DNA from: Conoideocrella luteorostrata
Taxonomy: Eukaryota; Ascomycota; Sordariomycetes; Hypocreales; Clavicipitaceae
Length of the DNA stretch: 54,030 nt
NCBI GenBank assembly: GCA_032433595.1
Contig: JASWJB010000307.1
Coordinates: 1-54,030, forward strand
Reading direction: 5' to 3'
The notes under the pieces: model-generated
Seen by the model: only the letters and a program-made list of their open reading frames with translations
Told to the model about the DNA's origin: nothing
The model's database searches: none
Translations under genes and position numbers: made by a program
Part shown: positions 23,666 to 36,095 of the stretch, one piece after another
Layout of the letters: every line of letters begins with the position of its first letter
How positions within the stretch are numbered: position 1 is the stretch's first letter

Positions 23666-24979
23666 AAATGTGCGTCCCTTTTGGCGGACGTGACGCCGCT
23701 TTTTGGAGGACAAATTTCAGATCGCTGGGCTAACCGCCGGTTGACCTAACCCATCCACACTTCAGGCACTTGGGATCGATGAGCACGGCGCTTGGTCTAT
23801 TTTAAGCTAGCTGGCTGTACTGATTGCTGCTAGGAATTGGTCAAGAGCTTTCGAAATTGCAGTGAAGGTCGGTCGGTCGGTCTCTTGGTGGGGAAGCATC
23901 CCTTGGGAGGAGTTGAAATTGCAGGTCATATGGCAAACGAGAAAATCGGCGCGGGGAGCGCAGGGATGGGTGCCCGCCAGGCTGTCGAAAGTGACAGCTA
24001 ATTTGCGGCGATTAACCTTACAAAATCCATTTTCATACGCCGGGTGTCTTGTCCAGGTCATCTTCCTCACAGACGGACCAGATGTGTGGCCCACACGCTC
24101 TGGACGGTCTCCTGCTGTATTGCGGGCTGTTATGTCCGACACGGAGTTTGCATGAGCCTCCGGGAGTCAGGGCCAGGGTGAATGCTAGCCGCTATGGGTC
24201 GGCTCGGCCTCAATGTGTGTCGCGACTTCAAAATCTACGGCGACAAAAGAAGGATGCGATCTCGGCAATAGGGCATGGGGGAGTCTGGCAGGGTAATATA
24301 ATTGCACGGCACCCTTACGTTGAACAAACTGTGGCACCGTCTTGCACACTACCAGCATGAATCACGAACCAGGCTTTTCCTTTGGGAATTAGCCACAATC
24401 GTCACAATGTGGAGAAAGTTTGGGCTTTCGACCTAGGGTTGAATCGGATCAAACTTGACATGGGTCATCCCTCTTACTACGGAAGCACCTTAGGCTTATG
24501 CATAGAGAAAGTGACGTATAAGGAACAAAAGATGAGGCGAATAGTCTTGGAGCACGAACAAAGATCCGTAATCTTGGTGTTGAATTCGAATTACAGCCCA
24601 TCCGAAATATTGAGTGAATGTGGCAGGAAACAACTTTCAATACAAATTCCAAGCAGAAATAGCCTGAATAAAGTTGTAATAAGCCTTGATAACAACATCC
24701 GACTTGGATACGTAACCTGAACCTCGACTCTTTGGTAAGTTTGACCGCGGCTGTTAGTCCAAATTACTGCTTCTATATTGCGGCCTAGGCGCTGGATCTC
24801 GGCCCCCGGAAAACTTCATAATACTACCACAAATTGCTATGATTAGCAATCTATGGAGACTGATCCGTACGGAACAGAGTGGCAGGCTGTATCTTGATCT
24901 GCAAGTATCCAGCTTGAACCACGGCAGTTGATTCCGGACCAAGTCTTAACAATGCATTTGCTATTAGGTACTATTAGCA
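23666..24979. other. Intergenic, no gene recognised
   Basis: About 1.3 kb. A plus-strand frame at 24382-24720 (112 codons) is the longest; its product is not recognised, has no signal peptide, and is not called. Confidence 0.4.
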
Positions 24980-25261
24980 TTACAGTCTATAGTCTTTTAT
25001 GGCATAATCTAATGATACTGACGTCTTCTCAGGAGCCCGAAGTGATCTTTTATTTTCAGGTACCGGTATGCAGTGGCCAGAACCGTCTTGGATGGCAATA
25101 GTATGCTGATTTCCGTCGCATTTATCGCCAGACCACATGTCAACGATAGCAATACATGATGGCCAATTTTCTAGTTGGGCAGGGCCATTAAGCTGAAATG
25201 CGGACACATTGCCAGTGGCAGCCATGATTGCGAGGAGAGTGGTGAGCTGAGCGAACTGCAT
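24980..25261 (-). CDS. Small secreted protein, effector-like
   Basis: A 93-residue product with a clear signal peptide (MQFAQLTTLLAIMAATGNVSA) and a short mature part holding three cysteines. A Lys-Arg pair in ENKRSLRAPEK could be a kexin-type processing site. No family is recognised. A polypurine/polypyrimidine tract (about 25325-25365) lies just upstream of the start and may sit in the promoter or 5' leader. Size, signal peptide and isolation in a gene-poor stretch fit a candidate effector, but expression evidence is needed to call it real. Confidence 0.55.
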   Translation of the reverse strand: MQFAQLTTLLAIMAATGNVSAFQLNGPAQLENWPSCIAIVDMWSGDKCDGNQHTIAIQDGSGHCIPVPENKRSLRAPEKTSVSLDYAIKDYRL

Positions 25262-26704
25262 GATTGTGTGGGGAAATGCAACGGGAATGACAGAGTGTAA
25301 GGCATCGACTGATGCTGTTCTAGCCCAAAAAAAAAAAAGAAAAAGAAAAGAAAAGAAACGAAAAAAGTAACCGATGAAGAATGTGAGAGCATCAGGAAGC
25401 TATATACGTAGTTTGCTACTCATTGTGGTTATGCAAACTGCCTCAGTTGGGTATCCCCTTGCAATCTTACCCCTGAGTTAGCCAACGCCCGCTCCACTTA
25501 TATATGTCCCACGGATTATTATTCCAACGTTGAAATGCTTACCTCAACTTTCGAGAGACGACTGCACTCGTGTAACAGCGTTGGTTACAAAGGTACTGCC
25601 CGACCTGTCTAGCCCTGCACTTGTTTCGTCTTGGTATCCGAACTCTGCGGCGGATAGGTCTATATGTACAGCAATTGCTAGATAAGTATTGCAATATGTG
25701 CGAAATAGTTCTATGTGATGGATTTGGTTGGGTTACTAATCTTATGCTTCCTATAATCGTCAGAAAAATATTTCAAAGTACGCAAAGTAATATAAGGCAA
25801 CAGAATCAGCTAGGCTATTTGCGGGAAGATGGGCTGTTGCCAAGAGATTGGGGGACATTTCTAGGCTGCGTTTGGGGGCTATTACTAGCAGGAAGCTAGG
25901 GCTGGACTAAGAAATTGGGGGAAGTTTTCGGCATGCGTTTGGGGGCCATATATGTCAGATTTCTGATGCAGAAAATGAGCCCTCCATTGGTCGACCAAAG
26001 AATCAGAATATCCATTTGTTGCGTTAAACTGTCAAACTCATGTATATTGATGATAGATGCTGTGTAATGATGTGAGATGATGAAAAGTACAAGGTTCTCT
26101 GTTTCGAAACAGAGGCGGCAGGAGTTATAAATAATATTCCATGCCATGTCCGAGGAATTCATGATTACGCATACTCCCAGAAGAAAGGAATTCTCCGTGG
26201 ACTCAGGAGGCATCAGAAATGTTCAATTTCATCTTGCACTATGTCAAATTGCTCTACGAGCCTGGCCTCCATAACGCAACAGCATCAAAAGGGGGCCGCG
26301 TGTGCGCTCTCCGTCCGCCATGTTGCACTGCTTGCATACACACGATGAGCCATAGATACAAAATGAGCTAGACGCTGCACCAGCAGATGGAATTCTGCAG
26401 GTCGCTAGAAATGAAATGTGCCATTGGATCGTCAAAAGATTCAGTGCTTGTGATATCAAGACTGAGATGATCAGAATGTGGCCAAGAAGATCAGGCATAT
26501 GTTGCAGGCTCAACTGTCCATGTTGATCGGGGCGAGAAATGTGTTGCCCAAAGGTCCTGTTTTCTGATATTGATGCTGCCGATGCTGCCGCTGTCGATAA
26601 TTCCACTGCTGTTAATTTTACTATTATCTTATGCGACTCTGTTTTTTGGGTTCCCTCGCACTGTTGCTCTGTACAAGTCAGCATGTCTACTTCTATTGTC
26701 CATG
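25262..26704. other. Intergenic, repeat-bearing
   Basis: Contains the CT/GA-rich tract near 25325-25365 and a short direct duplication at 25842-25946. The part next to the solo repeat at 26705 could be internal debris of the same retroelement family, but its open frame (minus 26684-26244) is unrecognised. Confidence 0.4.
25842..25946. repeat. Direct duplication of about 38 bp, 67-bp offset
   Basis: Two imperfect copies at 25842-25879 and 25909-25946, both ending TGCGTTTGGGGGC, separated by about 30 bp. This is either a small tandem duplication or part of a longer G-rich repeat. Confidence 0.65.
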
Positions 26705-26820
26705 TGTATCACAGTGTGGAATCTATGGATTATTTGGCTCGAGCAGTAGAAAGCTGTCCTTATTTTCCCATCTACTTTGACGAGGAATTCGACCTGTCTT
26801 TATGTTTGCATTCTGGCTAA
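26705..26820 (+). repeat. Solo LTR-like repeat, copy 1
   Basis: Diverged member of a dispersed repeat family. Shared blocks are TGTNTCACNNTGTG near its start, GCAGTAGAAAGCTGTCCTT in the middle and TTTGACGAGGAATTCGAC later. It is closest to the copy at 46048. Confidence 0.6.
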
Positions 26821-28286
26821 TAGTTCTGCCAATGTTGTATGCTTGGAACGTGATGTGACGGGATCCGAACATGAGCATTCCGCACTGACAAAAACAGAAC
26901 ATGTGCACCTCCAGTGATTTAGCGCGTAGTGGCTACTTGGTGATTTGCCGTAATAACATCGCTTAACCTTTACGAGGTGGGCCCCGTCCGAAATTAAGCC
27001 ATTATAGCAGTACAAGTATGGAGTAGAGATAACTCAAACACCTGTCCTCGTATAGACCCAACGAACTTGCTCGCTCATCTTTACTAGCAACTGCTGTGTT
27101 AAACACTTATCCTCGCTGGGTTTACACCAGGACACTTCAAAATACTAAATTAAATAACTCAACATAACCTACCCCCCAAGAACTTTTATTTATATAGAAT
27201 AAGTCTATAGTTCTTAAACCCCCTGCCATAAATATCTTTAGATAGCATTATATTTTGCACAAGGTTGCTTCGCTCTGTCTTTCTAGACTATGTAAATATT
27301 CTTAACGCGCATGGAACATGTGAGGTTTTGTGATGCCAGCCAGGAGTTGGCGTCTTGCAAACACACGACATATCCTGGTGTCGCAGGTCCATGTGCTATC
27401 TTTCATTACCTTCTCCTTCGATATACATGTGAACAAAATCAGGCGGATTTATACTGCGCCGTAACCAGTTTCAGGCAGCCATTGCGGGTAATGCAGTGGA
27501 TATATGGAGAGATATGCACGTAGTGTTTGAGTTTTACATAACTTGCATAACTCATGGCTGCTTAGGATCGCTCACTGAGGCTCAGGGGCTAATCAGGTTA
27601 AAGCGGCCACGGCTCAGGAACTCGTTCAAGAAAGGAAGTAGAGCCATTTAGTTTTTCCTGCTTGATATGGCTGCATGAGCAGCTGCGTATTATAAGTTCT
27701 ATCTTTCCGGCCATATGAAGACAATCGTCAGTGTTGTGTTTGTGGAAGGCGAGTTTTGCTTTGTCGACCCAAAGCACACACCCGGAACACACACAAATCT
27801 GGCGTCTGACACACAACGAGCAACGCAACTTCAAGTCAGAAATGGTATCAACTAGGGACCCAAATCAATTTGTAGAGATCTTGTATGAAATAACATCAAG
27901 TGATTCGGCCGCCCAATCCAAGGTCCGCGGATGTAAGCACACTTCAATAAAGCAGTTTAAGCATTATAGGCACAGGAGCAAGGCTCGGAACAAAAGATAC
28001 AATTTTTCTAGTACGAAGGGAGAAACCTGCAGATCTACTTGAATAGCCAGTTGGCTATGACCATTTTTATGGCTAATTCGCTTGACGTGACCAAATTGGT
28101 CAAGTCCAAATCTCACGCGAGGGCAATTTCCCTAACATAGTGGCCCTTTTTCTCCTGAAAAATCCAAAATTTTCCCTTTCATACCTCTCTATATTTAGTA
28201 GGAGACAACCAACTAGTCCATACATTGCTTATTCCTTCCCTCAACCCCCCCTCTCCCTCCTTTAGATACCAAACGAGATGTTGTAT
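26821..28286. other. Intergenic, no gene recognised
   Basis: About 1.5 kb without a supportable gene. The section around 27100-27260 is AT-rich. Short open frames at 27311 and 27731 (plus) are unfamiliar. Confidence 0.45.
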
Positions 28287-30296
28287 CTACGACACCAAAG
28301 GTGAAGACGCTGTCGTCGGACGAGGTTCGGCTGACCATCGTTCCCGCCATCTCGGGCCGTATATGTACACAACAGGGATGAATAGGATAAATACGCCGAG
28401 GACACCGGCGTAAATGGTGAACGTTTTGAGGTATCCCAGCTCGGTGACCCATTCAGACACACGGAAAGAAAGCACAAAGGCGATCAAGCAGCGGAAGGAG
28501 GCGATGTTGACCAGCGATGGACCGCTGAGGTGGGGATGCGACTCGAGCACGTAGACGATGCCAATCGTGTTGGTGGCAAGAAACGAAAAGGCGATGAGGC
28601 CGATTCCGACCAGAAATATCATCCAATGGTACTTGTCCGGATGATCTCCCGTCAGTCCGAAGAGAACGCAGCCAACCAATCCGGCCACGCAAGGAAAAAT
28701 CAGATTTAAGACCTGAAACTCGGGCAAGCGCTGTCCGCGTTTCTTCGCCATATAGTTGGTGAACATGTCCGCCCCTACGCCGGCAATTGCCATGGAGAAG
28801 AGAGAAGCCAGGATAATTGGGAACAAGCAAAAGCCGAGGTGGTAGAACGGCCAGGACCACGGTTCCGTGATCAACTGCGGAGCAACGGTGTAGCCGGCGG
28901 CGAGAGCAACGGCGATGACTGCGGAGTTGAGCATAGTGATGAAGAACAGCTGGGGGTAGAAAAACGTGCGTAAGCTATCCCAGATCGCCATGCGGCCGGC
29001 TCTCCAGTCGGCCGGGCCACGGTAGACCTGAAGATCTGCCTTGCGAGTGCGTGCCGGGTATTTTCTGCGGTCAATATTAGGCCGAGTTTGGCCCGGCAAT
29101 AAAGGCGTTTTGGGAATTCCTCCTAACAAACAGAAAGGATATGGATTAGTACTGCAAGAGTAGCGGCATGCAGAGCGGTTTTGGCGGGCGAGCACTCACT
29201 AAGTTCATCGTCTGTGCGGGCAAACTTGGTTTCGGGGAGAACGAAGAATAGCTGAATCAAAAATACCAACCCGGCGCCGGCAGTGACGAAATAGATAAAC
29301 CGCCAGCTGATACGACCGATGATATACGGGGATGCAATACCCAGCACAACGATGGACAGGCCCTGGATAGTGGGAACTTAGTACACCATGCTGTGAAAAA
29401 AATATCGAGGCGAGACATTGAGTGCCCCATTCTGACATGGTTTCCCTGCTTGCAAGAAGCAAGAGGCACGAGGGGGGCGGGGGGAAGTTGTGTGTGTGTA
29501 TCTTACCTGGGTCAAAAAAACAAAGGCAATGGCGGCACTACGCTGGTGATAAAACACCATGTCCTGAATAATGAAAGGAATCAAGCTCTCTATGGTCCCG
29601 GCACCAAGTGCTTGGATTACACGACACACCAAATGCGTCCCCAGGGAAACGCTAAAGCCAGATCCCACACATCCCGCCAAGGCGATAACACCGGTACCAA
29701 GGAGGACAGTTCGCCGACCGACAGCAATGGCAAGGGGAACAAGGAAGAAATTGGCAATGCCAATGGTAAGTACTGGGGCGGATGCCAGCAGATAGATCTC
29801 CCAGATGGGCGGACCGGGGAGCTGAGCAAGGGCAGCCAGACCGTTTGACCCTGCAGGCAAGTGTATATCGACCAAGAGCTTGGGGTCGAGATCGGCATAC
29901 TCAAAGCTGAAAACGGGCAAGACGGCACCCAGAATAAGCTCTGCGGACGCTGCCATGGCCCCGAACAGGCTGAGGGCTAGAATAGACCATATCTTGCGTG
30001 AGTTTGGCAGGTTGAGGGGATCTGAGGACAGATGAAATTAGCAAGCGTTCAGTCCTGGTCCAAGCTGGGTATTATTTTTCGCCAGCGGCACAGCCATCCA
30101 TACCTCGTGGATCCGCAGTGGGCATAGGAATTAAATAGATTTTGGCTTCCTCGAATACAGCTGTGCCCCCTTTTTCGTTGCCGCGCTTGTCGGTCGCCGA
30201 AGAGTTACTCCATACCGGAAGGTCCATGGCCGAATAATGATCCTCATGATCAGTCACGTCCTGCGGGTGAGGAGTGATGTGATCTCGGAAAGCCAT
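28287..30296 (-). CDS. Major facilitator superfamily transporter
   Basis: Four exons on the minus strand: 30296-30104, 30021-29507, 29362-29200 and 29122-28287, with introns of 82, 144 and 77 nt (GTATGG, GTAAGA and GTGAGT donors). The product is 568 residues. Seen: a hydrophilic N-terminus of about 60 residues ending TADPRDPLNLP, the usual lead-in of fungal MFS drug:H+ antiporter-like proteins. Then come about twelve hydrophobic segments with a loop of about 50 residues (KTPLLPGQTRPNIDRRKYPA) between the halves. A degenerate loop-2 motif, AVGRRTVLLGTGV, sits between segments 2 and 3. The protein is presumably a plasma-membrane exporter or importer; the substrate cannot be inferred. No biosynthetic cluster is adjacent. 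The chosen start is the second ATG of the open frame (first at 30359). Confidence 0.85.
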
Positions 30297-33200
30297 TGAA
30301 AAGGAATATGACGAGCGGAGTCGTCGTAAAAGCGGTTGCCTGTTTGTCTCTCGGGGCAATAGACTCGGGAAGCAGAATGAAAGAATGAGAAAAGGAACGT
30401 GTGATTTTTCTGGACATCAACTCAGAAACGCAGTGAAGCCATGTTAGCCGGACGTTTGCATACAGCATCCGTCACGAGAGTCGATACTAAACAGAGGCAC
30501 GGCAGATATATAACTTGGTGGAAATAGCAGTACACATTAGAGTTTGCTCCCCGCAGAGATCTCAATTGTGGCTGATACGATTCCTGGTGCTAGTGATGTA
30601 ACGCTGCACATGATAGCACCTAATGAAGATCGCTGTCTGGCCGCGCGAGACCATGATTGAGCCCGCATCAGGGAGAGAGAAACCACACAGCCAATGATAT
30701 GCTAGATCGATCAGGATAGACGTGTGTCAACCATGAGATAAGTGGGCGCAGCTTCGAAAGACAATAACGAAGCCGTGAAGACGCTGCCCACACGGAGACA
30801 CGCTAGTCGATTTGGCGTGGGGCGGCGTACCGGACTAGCGTACTTTACTGTTCGATTGACCATCGAATCGGTAGCCCGTTTCGACAAGTACAATCACTAG
30901 AAGCGGAGAACTTTATTCTTCAAGGGGCCACAATGCCAACTGCCCCAACACAATAAACCGCCAGAACAGCGCAGCAGCGCAAGCGATACCCTTGTTGGTC
31001 GAACCCCACGAGCCCGGTCGGCGCCGGTGCCTCGGTAAGCTGAGTGGGCAGACATCTGCCGCCCCAGAGTCGGATTGAGGGCCGTGTCATGGCAGACGAG
31101 CCACTGGGCGGAACAGACATCTGCTCCAATGTTCATAGCTCGCTGCATGAGCGACGCTCAAGGATCCCGATTCCAATTCCAACCGCTGCAGGGCCACTAG
31201 AGGCCAAAGGAATCGGACACCATCTGGCCCCCGTCTGCCGCGAGAAAAAATAGTGCCTATTTAAGCGTCATAAGTACACATGAAAAGGGGCCCATGAAAA
31301 AGGGGCCCCTGCTCCGCTCTGCTCCGAGCCGGGTTACTCCGCACTCGAAGCTGCAGTAGTGGAAACACACGCTACCCATTGGAGCCACGTGCTAGTTACG
31401 GAGTGCGGAGTCAGTGATTTTAGCATGTGGACCTCCTGCGCGGTTTCTCACGAGACGCCTGACTACGCCGCGACGGCCTCTTACGACCGACCAAGAGTGC
31501 GTTCAAGTCCCTTGCTTCGCCTCATGTAGGCAAGCTACAGACAAGCTGTTAGGTCCTCATGTGCAAGGCTAGGAACAGGCGCAAAGTACCAATAGAGATT
31601 TTCAAGGCCGCGATGCAAGCTAAGCGTGAGAGTTGGCATGAGCGTTGAAGCGGGCGCGTGGGCTTTTAATGTCCGCGCCATGGATAAGACGATCGATATT
31701 AATATGAAATACGTTGAGAATTTCGTGAGCGGCTTCCTTTATTGGTTGGATTCGTCTAGTTGGTTGGATACTAGATTGCTGCGATACTATCTCGCTTATA
31801 GCGACACTTATGTCCCTTAACTATCCGATAAGTATATTAGCTTCTTAACTGGTTAAAGGCCAATAAATTAATAAACTAATAGTGAAATCCAAGGCGTAAT
31901 TTAACAAGTAAACTAAATTCTACCTTGGATTCATTTTAATTGGTTCATAGAATGTTGCTATGAACTGAGCTTAAGAGTCAGCTGGAAGAATCCAAGCGCT
32001 ACACACGGTGTTTAAGCGACAGAGGGTTGCTTAAAAAAAGGAATCGAAGGATACGAGGTTAAACATGATCAACTACTTGCTAGAGAAGTTTTGCTCCTCT
32101 TACTGTGTTTGATTTAACTTTTGGTATAGATCCTATATCACGGCTCCCGTGGTTCGCAAGGTCCTCCTAGAAACTGCGATGCCTGGGTGTCTTAGCTAGA
32201 CATGTCTGGACGGTTCCTGTTTCTTTCAAGAGCACGAGACATTAGTCACTAATGAGCTTGGTATTGAGCATTTATAGGAATATACTGTACTATAGGCTGC
32301 AGTATTTTAGTAGAGGATACTTGGCCTCGAAATGGCGGCTTCCCATCGGCCGTACAAATGACGATGATTTGTACAAGAGCCTTTTAGCAAAAGTCATCGG
32401 TTGGTTTCCTAGACCTCACCGCACTAAGGTATTCTGTAGCATAACTCTCCTCACCCCTCCGGCGCCGCATCATTCTATTTGCCACCCGGAGGTTCGCTGT
32501 TTGTATTAATGCCGCACTCTATAGCGTGTGGCAAAAACTGTCATTTTACGTCGCCGCCTTTACTCCGTCCCGCCCAGGCACTGCTCGGGCCGGCTCAGTG
32601 AGTCATACGTTGTTGAACAAGCATGTCTAGAGTTACCCTAACCAGTTCCACCTGCGCCTGAGATTCAGCCGATTCTTGTGCAACTATGCAAAGAACTAAT
32701 AACATATAACGATGTGTGTATAATGAATTCCATTAGAGCCTCACGGATAAGGCGTAGAATTGGATCTCAAAAGAACTATAAAGCCCGCAAGCCTTCCACA
32801 CTAAGCACGCTCCTAAGAATCGTTAGTTGTGTGGGTGGATTAGTTGTGTATATAAGTGAGACCTACATGACCCCTTTCTGTACAGAAGAGTTAGACTAGA
32901 CATCGTCCGTTACTTTAAGTGAGGCCAGAGTCTTAGAGCAATTGTACGCAGTGGAAATGGATGGAAATGGATGAAATTAATAATGTCTGATGCCTATAAG
33001 TCATGAGGTAGGGGAGGTATCCGCAAAGCCTGGCCGCATTGGTAGGACCAACCAGGTCCATCAACTTGGTAGGTTGACACCAGACCTTCAGGTATAGAAA
33101 ACCTGTGGGTTGCACAGGGTTGGTGTGTATGATTGACCTAGGTCAATTGCTTCAAAATGCAAAAAACGATTTATTCAAGTCTGCCTGTCTAAGAAGAAGA

Positions 33201-33505
33201 AAACAAGTCAAGATTAAACGCTCGATATCGCCGTATAAATATCGTAGCTGAAAGGTGACCACGTGACCTGCTCCGTGCTTCCTATTGTGCTTGAAGGCAG
33301 GATTCCAACAAAACCCCTGACTCAGCCCATGTCCACTCTTGTGCGTTTATGTCAAAAGCCGTTGAAAATGAACATTGCGCTTCTGTCGGCGGAAGACTAT
33401 TGAAAGAAAGATAAAACTGCCCGGCTGTCCTAGCTAGAGATTTGAATCGCACAACGTGCGCTTCTTTCACTCGAGGCCTGCGAACTATCCATTCCCCGAC
33501 GCATT
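30297..33505. other. Long intergenic region, AT-rich core with hairpins
   Basis: About 3.2 kb without a supportable gene. It includes a short duplication of AAAAGGGGCCC near 31285-31310, a cluster of CTCCG motifs near 31310-31410, and an AT-rich stretch (31750-31960) with two small inverted repeats: AATCCAAGG/CCTTGGATT at 31887-31927 and TTCATAG/CTATGAA at 31944-31966. It may be an old repeat; nothing coding is recognised. Confidence 0.45.
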
Positions 33506-34564
33506 ATGTCTGGCTCAAAGTACCAGTCCACCCCGTCCTCAGTCAGCTCTCCATCGAAGGAGGCCACGGTCGATGTGGCCTGCATGCTGGCCAATAGTCT
33601 GGTACTGAACAAAACTCAGACCAAGCTGAAGAAGAACCGCACTACAAACGTATCTTCAATCCTAAAGCAGCAAGCAGCATCCTACGATCAACTTGTCGCA
33701 AATCTGGCCACCGCGCGAAACGCAGAGAAACACGGTGAAGATAATGATTACCCAGACCTCTCGAATGAGCTGTGTGGACTCCTGCTTGATGGCTCACCTG
33801 ATATTATCCGTCCTCTCGACGATAGGGTTGTGAAATTGTCCTTGAGGGCTACTGCGACGTGCAATCATGATCCCTCGACTTCGACGAAATCAGTAACTTA
33901 GAGTACCTCCAAAGTGTCTCACTTGGGATTCCTATACCGCTTTGTTTAGGCACCCTGAGATTAGGCCGAAAGATGTACTTGTTCATGTCTCGTGCGTCCG
34001 GCCAATTGCTGGAGATGATGTGACCGCAACTAACGATGGCCCACAAAGCATCCATCCAAAAGCAGTTAACTCAGACGTTTTCTACTCTGCGATCTATTCC
34101 ACCACAAACGTTCAGCGAAAAACGAGAATTGGAAGTTTTGCGTCGGGCATTTGCAAGGATATGAGATGGTCTCGACGACTGAGCGCCAACCCCATTCACA
34201 CCGAGATTGACTTTAATGACTTTCTGTGTCACCAGCATGGGAGGACACACACGGCTTGGATCAAGATGATTCAGTCCTCGATGAGAGTAGATCATAAACC
34301 AGTCGCTACTCATAGAGACCTTCATCCCAGAATATTATGGCTGCTTGGGACGCCGAGGAAGGTGATGACCTGCATATTACCTCAATCATTGACTTGAAAC
34401 TGGCCGGATGGTATCCTGAATATTGGGAATTTGTTAAGGCTCTGAATACTGCTGATACCAAGGGTGCCTTGGCGGATTGGTGCGAATACCTCCCCGCAGC
34501 AATGATTGGGTCCTGGCCTATGGAATTCTCGCTGGATTTGCTTATTGGACGGCGACTTGGGTAG
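33506..34564 (+). pseudogene. APH/choline-kinase-like phosphotransferase, disrupted
   Basis: Pieces of a fungal aminoglycoside-phosphotransferase-fold protein occur in order but in different frames: an N-terminal segment (33506 to about 33840, including DRVVKLSLR), YLQSVSLGIPIPLCLGTLRL (about 33905-33965), GSFASGICKDMRWSRRLS and IHTEIDFNDFLC (about 34130-34230), THRDLHPR (about 34308-34330), and MAAWDAEEGDDLHITSIID with LAGWYPEYWEFVKALN to the stop (34337-34564). At least three frame changes and one in-frame TGA (about 33870) are visible. One is precise: after THRDLHPR the frame slips by one base exactly where the expected Asn-Ile-Met would be, consistent with loss of one A in a short A-run near 34331. 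The catalytic loop reads HRDLHP, and the usual Asp of IIDWE is followed by Leu-Lys instead of Trp-Glu. Not functional as one protein. Confidence 0.8.
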
Positions 34565-35054
34565 GCTTGTTTTCTCCAGAATATGTATCATTCTGAGATC
34601 TCTTTATTCTTCCTACTTCTTCCGAATCGACATGATATTGTGATGGAATGATAACATCCTCCATAGCGTCGATCCCCCTACGATCGCGACCTCCCACGTT
34701 CGTCGCATGATGGCGCTTGATGCCAAAATCACACCTTACCTTGCCCACGCAATACGCGGGAACATAAAAAGTCCTAATGAAACACATATATAGTTCGGAA
34801 GCGGGATTATTGGAATCTTTCACGGACCAGAGTTTCAAAATAGTGAAACCTACGAAGAAAAGGCTATGCGTTTCAAGAGGAGAATTGTAAGGTGCTAGCA
34901 CGAGCACGACAACGTGACGGCGCAGGCCTTATAAATAGATGTAAGGTGCGGTGCAAGCAGCCGCTTACACTAGCGGATCTTTATGGTCCATTGGGATAAT
35001 AGGCACATCTTCTTGATATCTTACAAGAATCGTCGGAAAGCACTGGAGTTCGAA
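34565..35054. other. Intergenic, no gene recognised
   Basis: Flank between the APH-like pseudogene and the first of several LTR-like repeats; nothing further seen. Confidence 0.45.
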
Positions 35055-35215
35055 TGTCACCATGTGAGCAGCCATGGAAGTGGTTCTCCGATGCAGTAGA
35101 ATTGTCCTTGTATTCTAGCTATTCATGCCTAGATTCCAGTTATCTAATCAAGGTTAGCGTCGGTGTGACCGAAGCTATCGTTAGTCCAGTTAAATATCTA
35201 GCTTTAAACTCTGGA
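35055..35215 (+). repeat. LTR-like repeat, copy 2
   Basis: Begins TGTCACCATGTGAGCAGC and continues through GCAGTAGAATTGTCCTTG, TATTCTAGCTATTC and GTGTGACCGAAGCTATCG. It is similar base for base to the copy at 37678 for about 160 bp, after which the two diverge. No flanking target duplication was identified by eye. Confidence 0.75.
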
Positions 35216-35980
35216 TAGGATGTATCAATAGATATTGGATAATACGGTCTTGGGCTAGGTCCTAGAGGTGATCTCCTGGATACATGTCTTCTAGCCTGAG
35301 CCACGGAACAGGCCTCGCAATCAATTTGCAGAGGACCTCGAATCCGACCCGGCCTGACTAGTCTGAATATTATGGTTGAATTCTATAACGGGTTGACTGT
35401 GAGTTCGGATCGTCCCGAAGATGATTTCCTTGCCATTAGTCACGGCGCCAGTGGCTAGATTCTAATTGAATCCCTTCCTGACAAAGGTATATAGGGACGC
35501 AATATTCGTGTGGAACGTAGGGTTTTATAAGCTATATTCTGTACCATGAAGAACCCGTTAGGCAGTTGAAGATGGACTGTGCCGTATCCGTGGATTTAAA
35601 TTTAGCTGTTGCTGGCGAAAATAACGTATTCTGTAGGAAGCACAGGGCTTCCGATGACGAGCGTATCGATACCCGAAGTTGAAGCAAATCGATGTGCAAA
35701 ACAACTCAATTCATTCGTGACTATCTAAAAGAGAAGAAGAAGAAGAGGAGGAATGCCCCCGAGGGCGCCGTATGAAAGAAGCGCGCTAGGGTGGCCACGT
35801 AACCTTGTCTACAATTGCTTGTATGCTTGATGAGGGGTTCCAACATATTCCGTATGGCATAGCTGATATTTTCTAATGCGATTGACATTGTTAGGAGTAT
35901 AAAATTCGTGCCAGAGTCAAGTAGGAAGGAATTCCGCAATGAATAGATTTTGTCACGGGAAAATATGAGCCTATTTAAGG
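35216..35980. other. Repeat-derived or intergenic sequence
   Basis: No coding feature recognised. It is sandwiched between LTR-like copies 2 and 3, so it may be degraded internal sequence of the same element family. Confidence 0.35.
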
Positions 35981-36095
35981 GTCACGATGTGAGCAGCTAT
36001 GGAAGATCTAAGCAGTGGAATTGTCCTTGTATTCTAGCTATTCTGACGAGGAATTCTACGTCTTTTACACTGTAATTCTATCTGTGCATTTATAA
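35981..36095 (+). repeat. LTR-like repeat, copy 3
   Basis: Shares GTCACGATGTGAGCAGC, AGTGGAATTGTCCTTG and TATTCTAGCTATTC with copies 2 and 4, and GACGAGGAATTC with copies 1 and 5. It therefore links the two subgroups of the family. Confidence 0.7.

Noticed and set aside
24382..24720. 112-codon plus-strand frame
   Set aside because: Product not recognised and no supporting features; could be chance in AT-rich sequence.
26244..26684. 146-codon minus-strand frame next to LTR-like copy 1 as a gag gene
   Set aside because: It does not share the NWNQW-type motif or other similarity with the gag remnant at 37060-37591.
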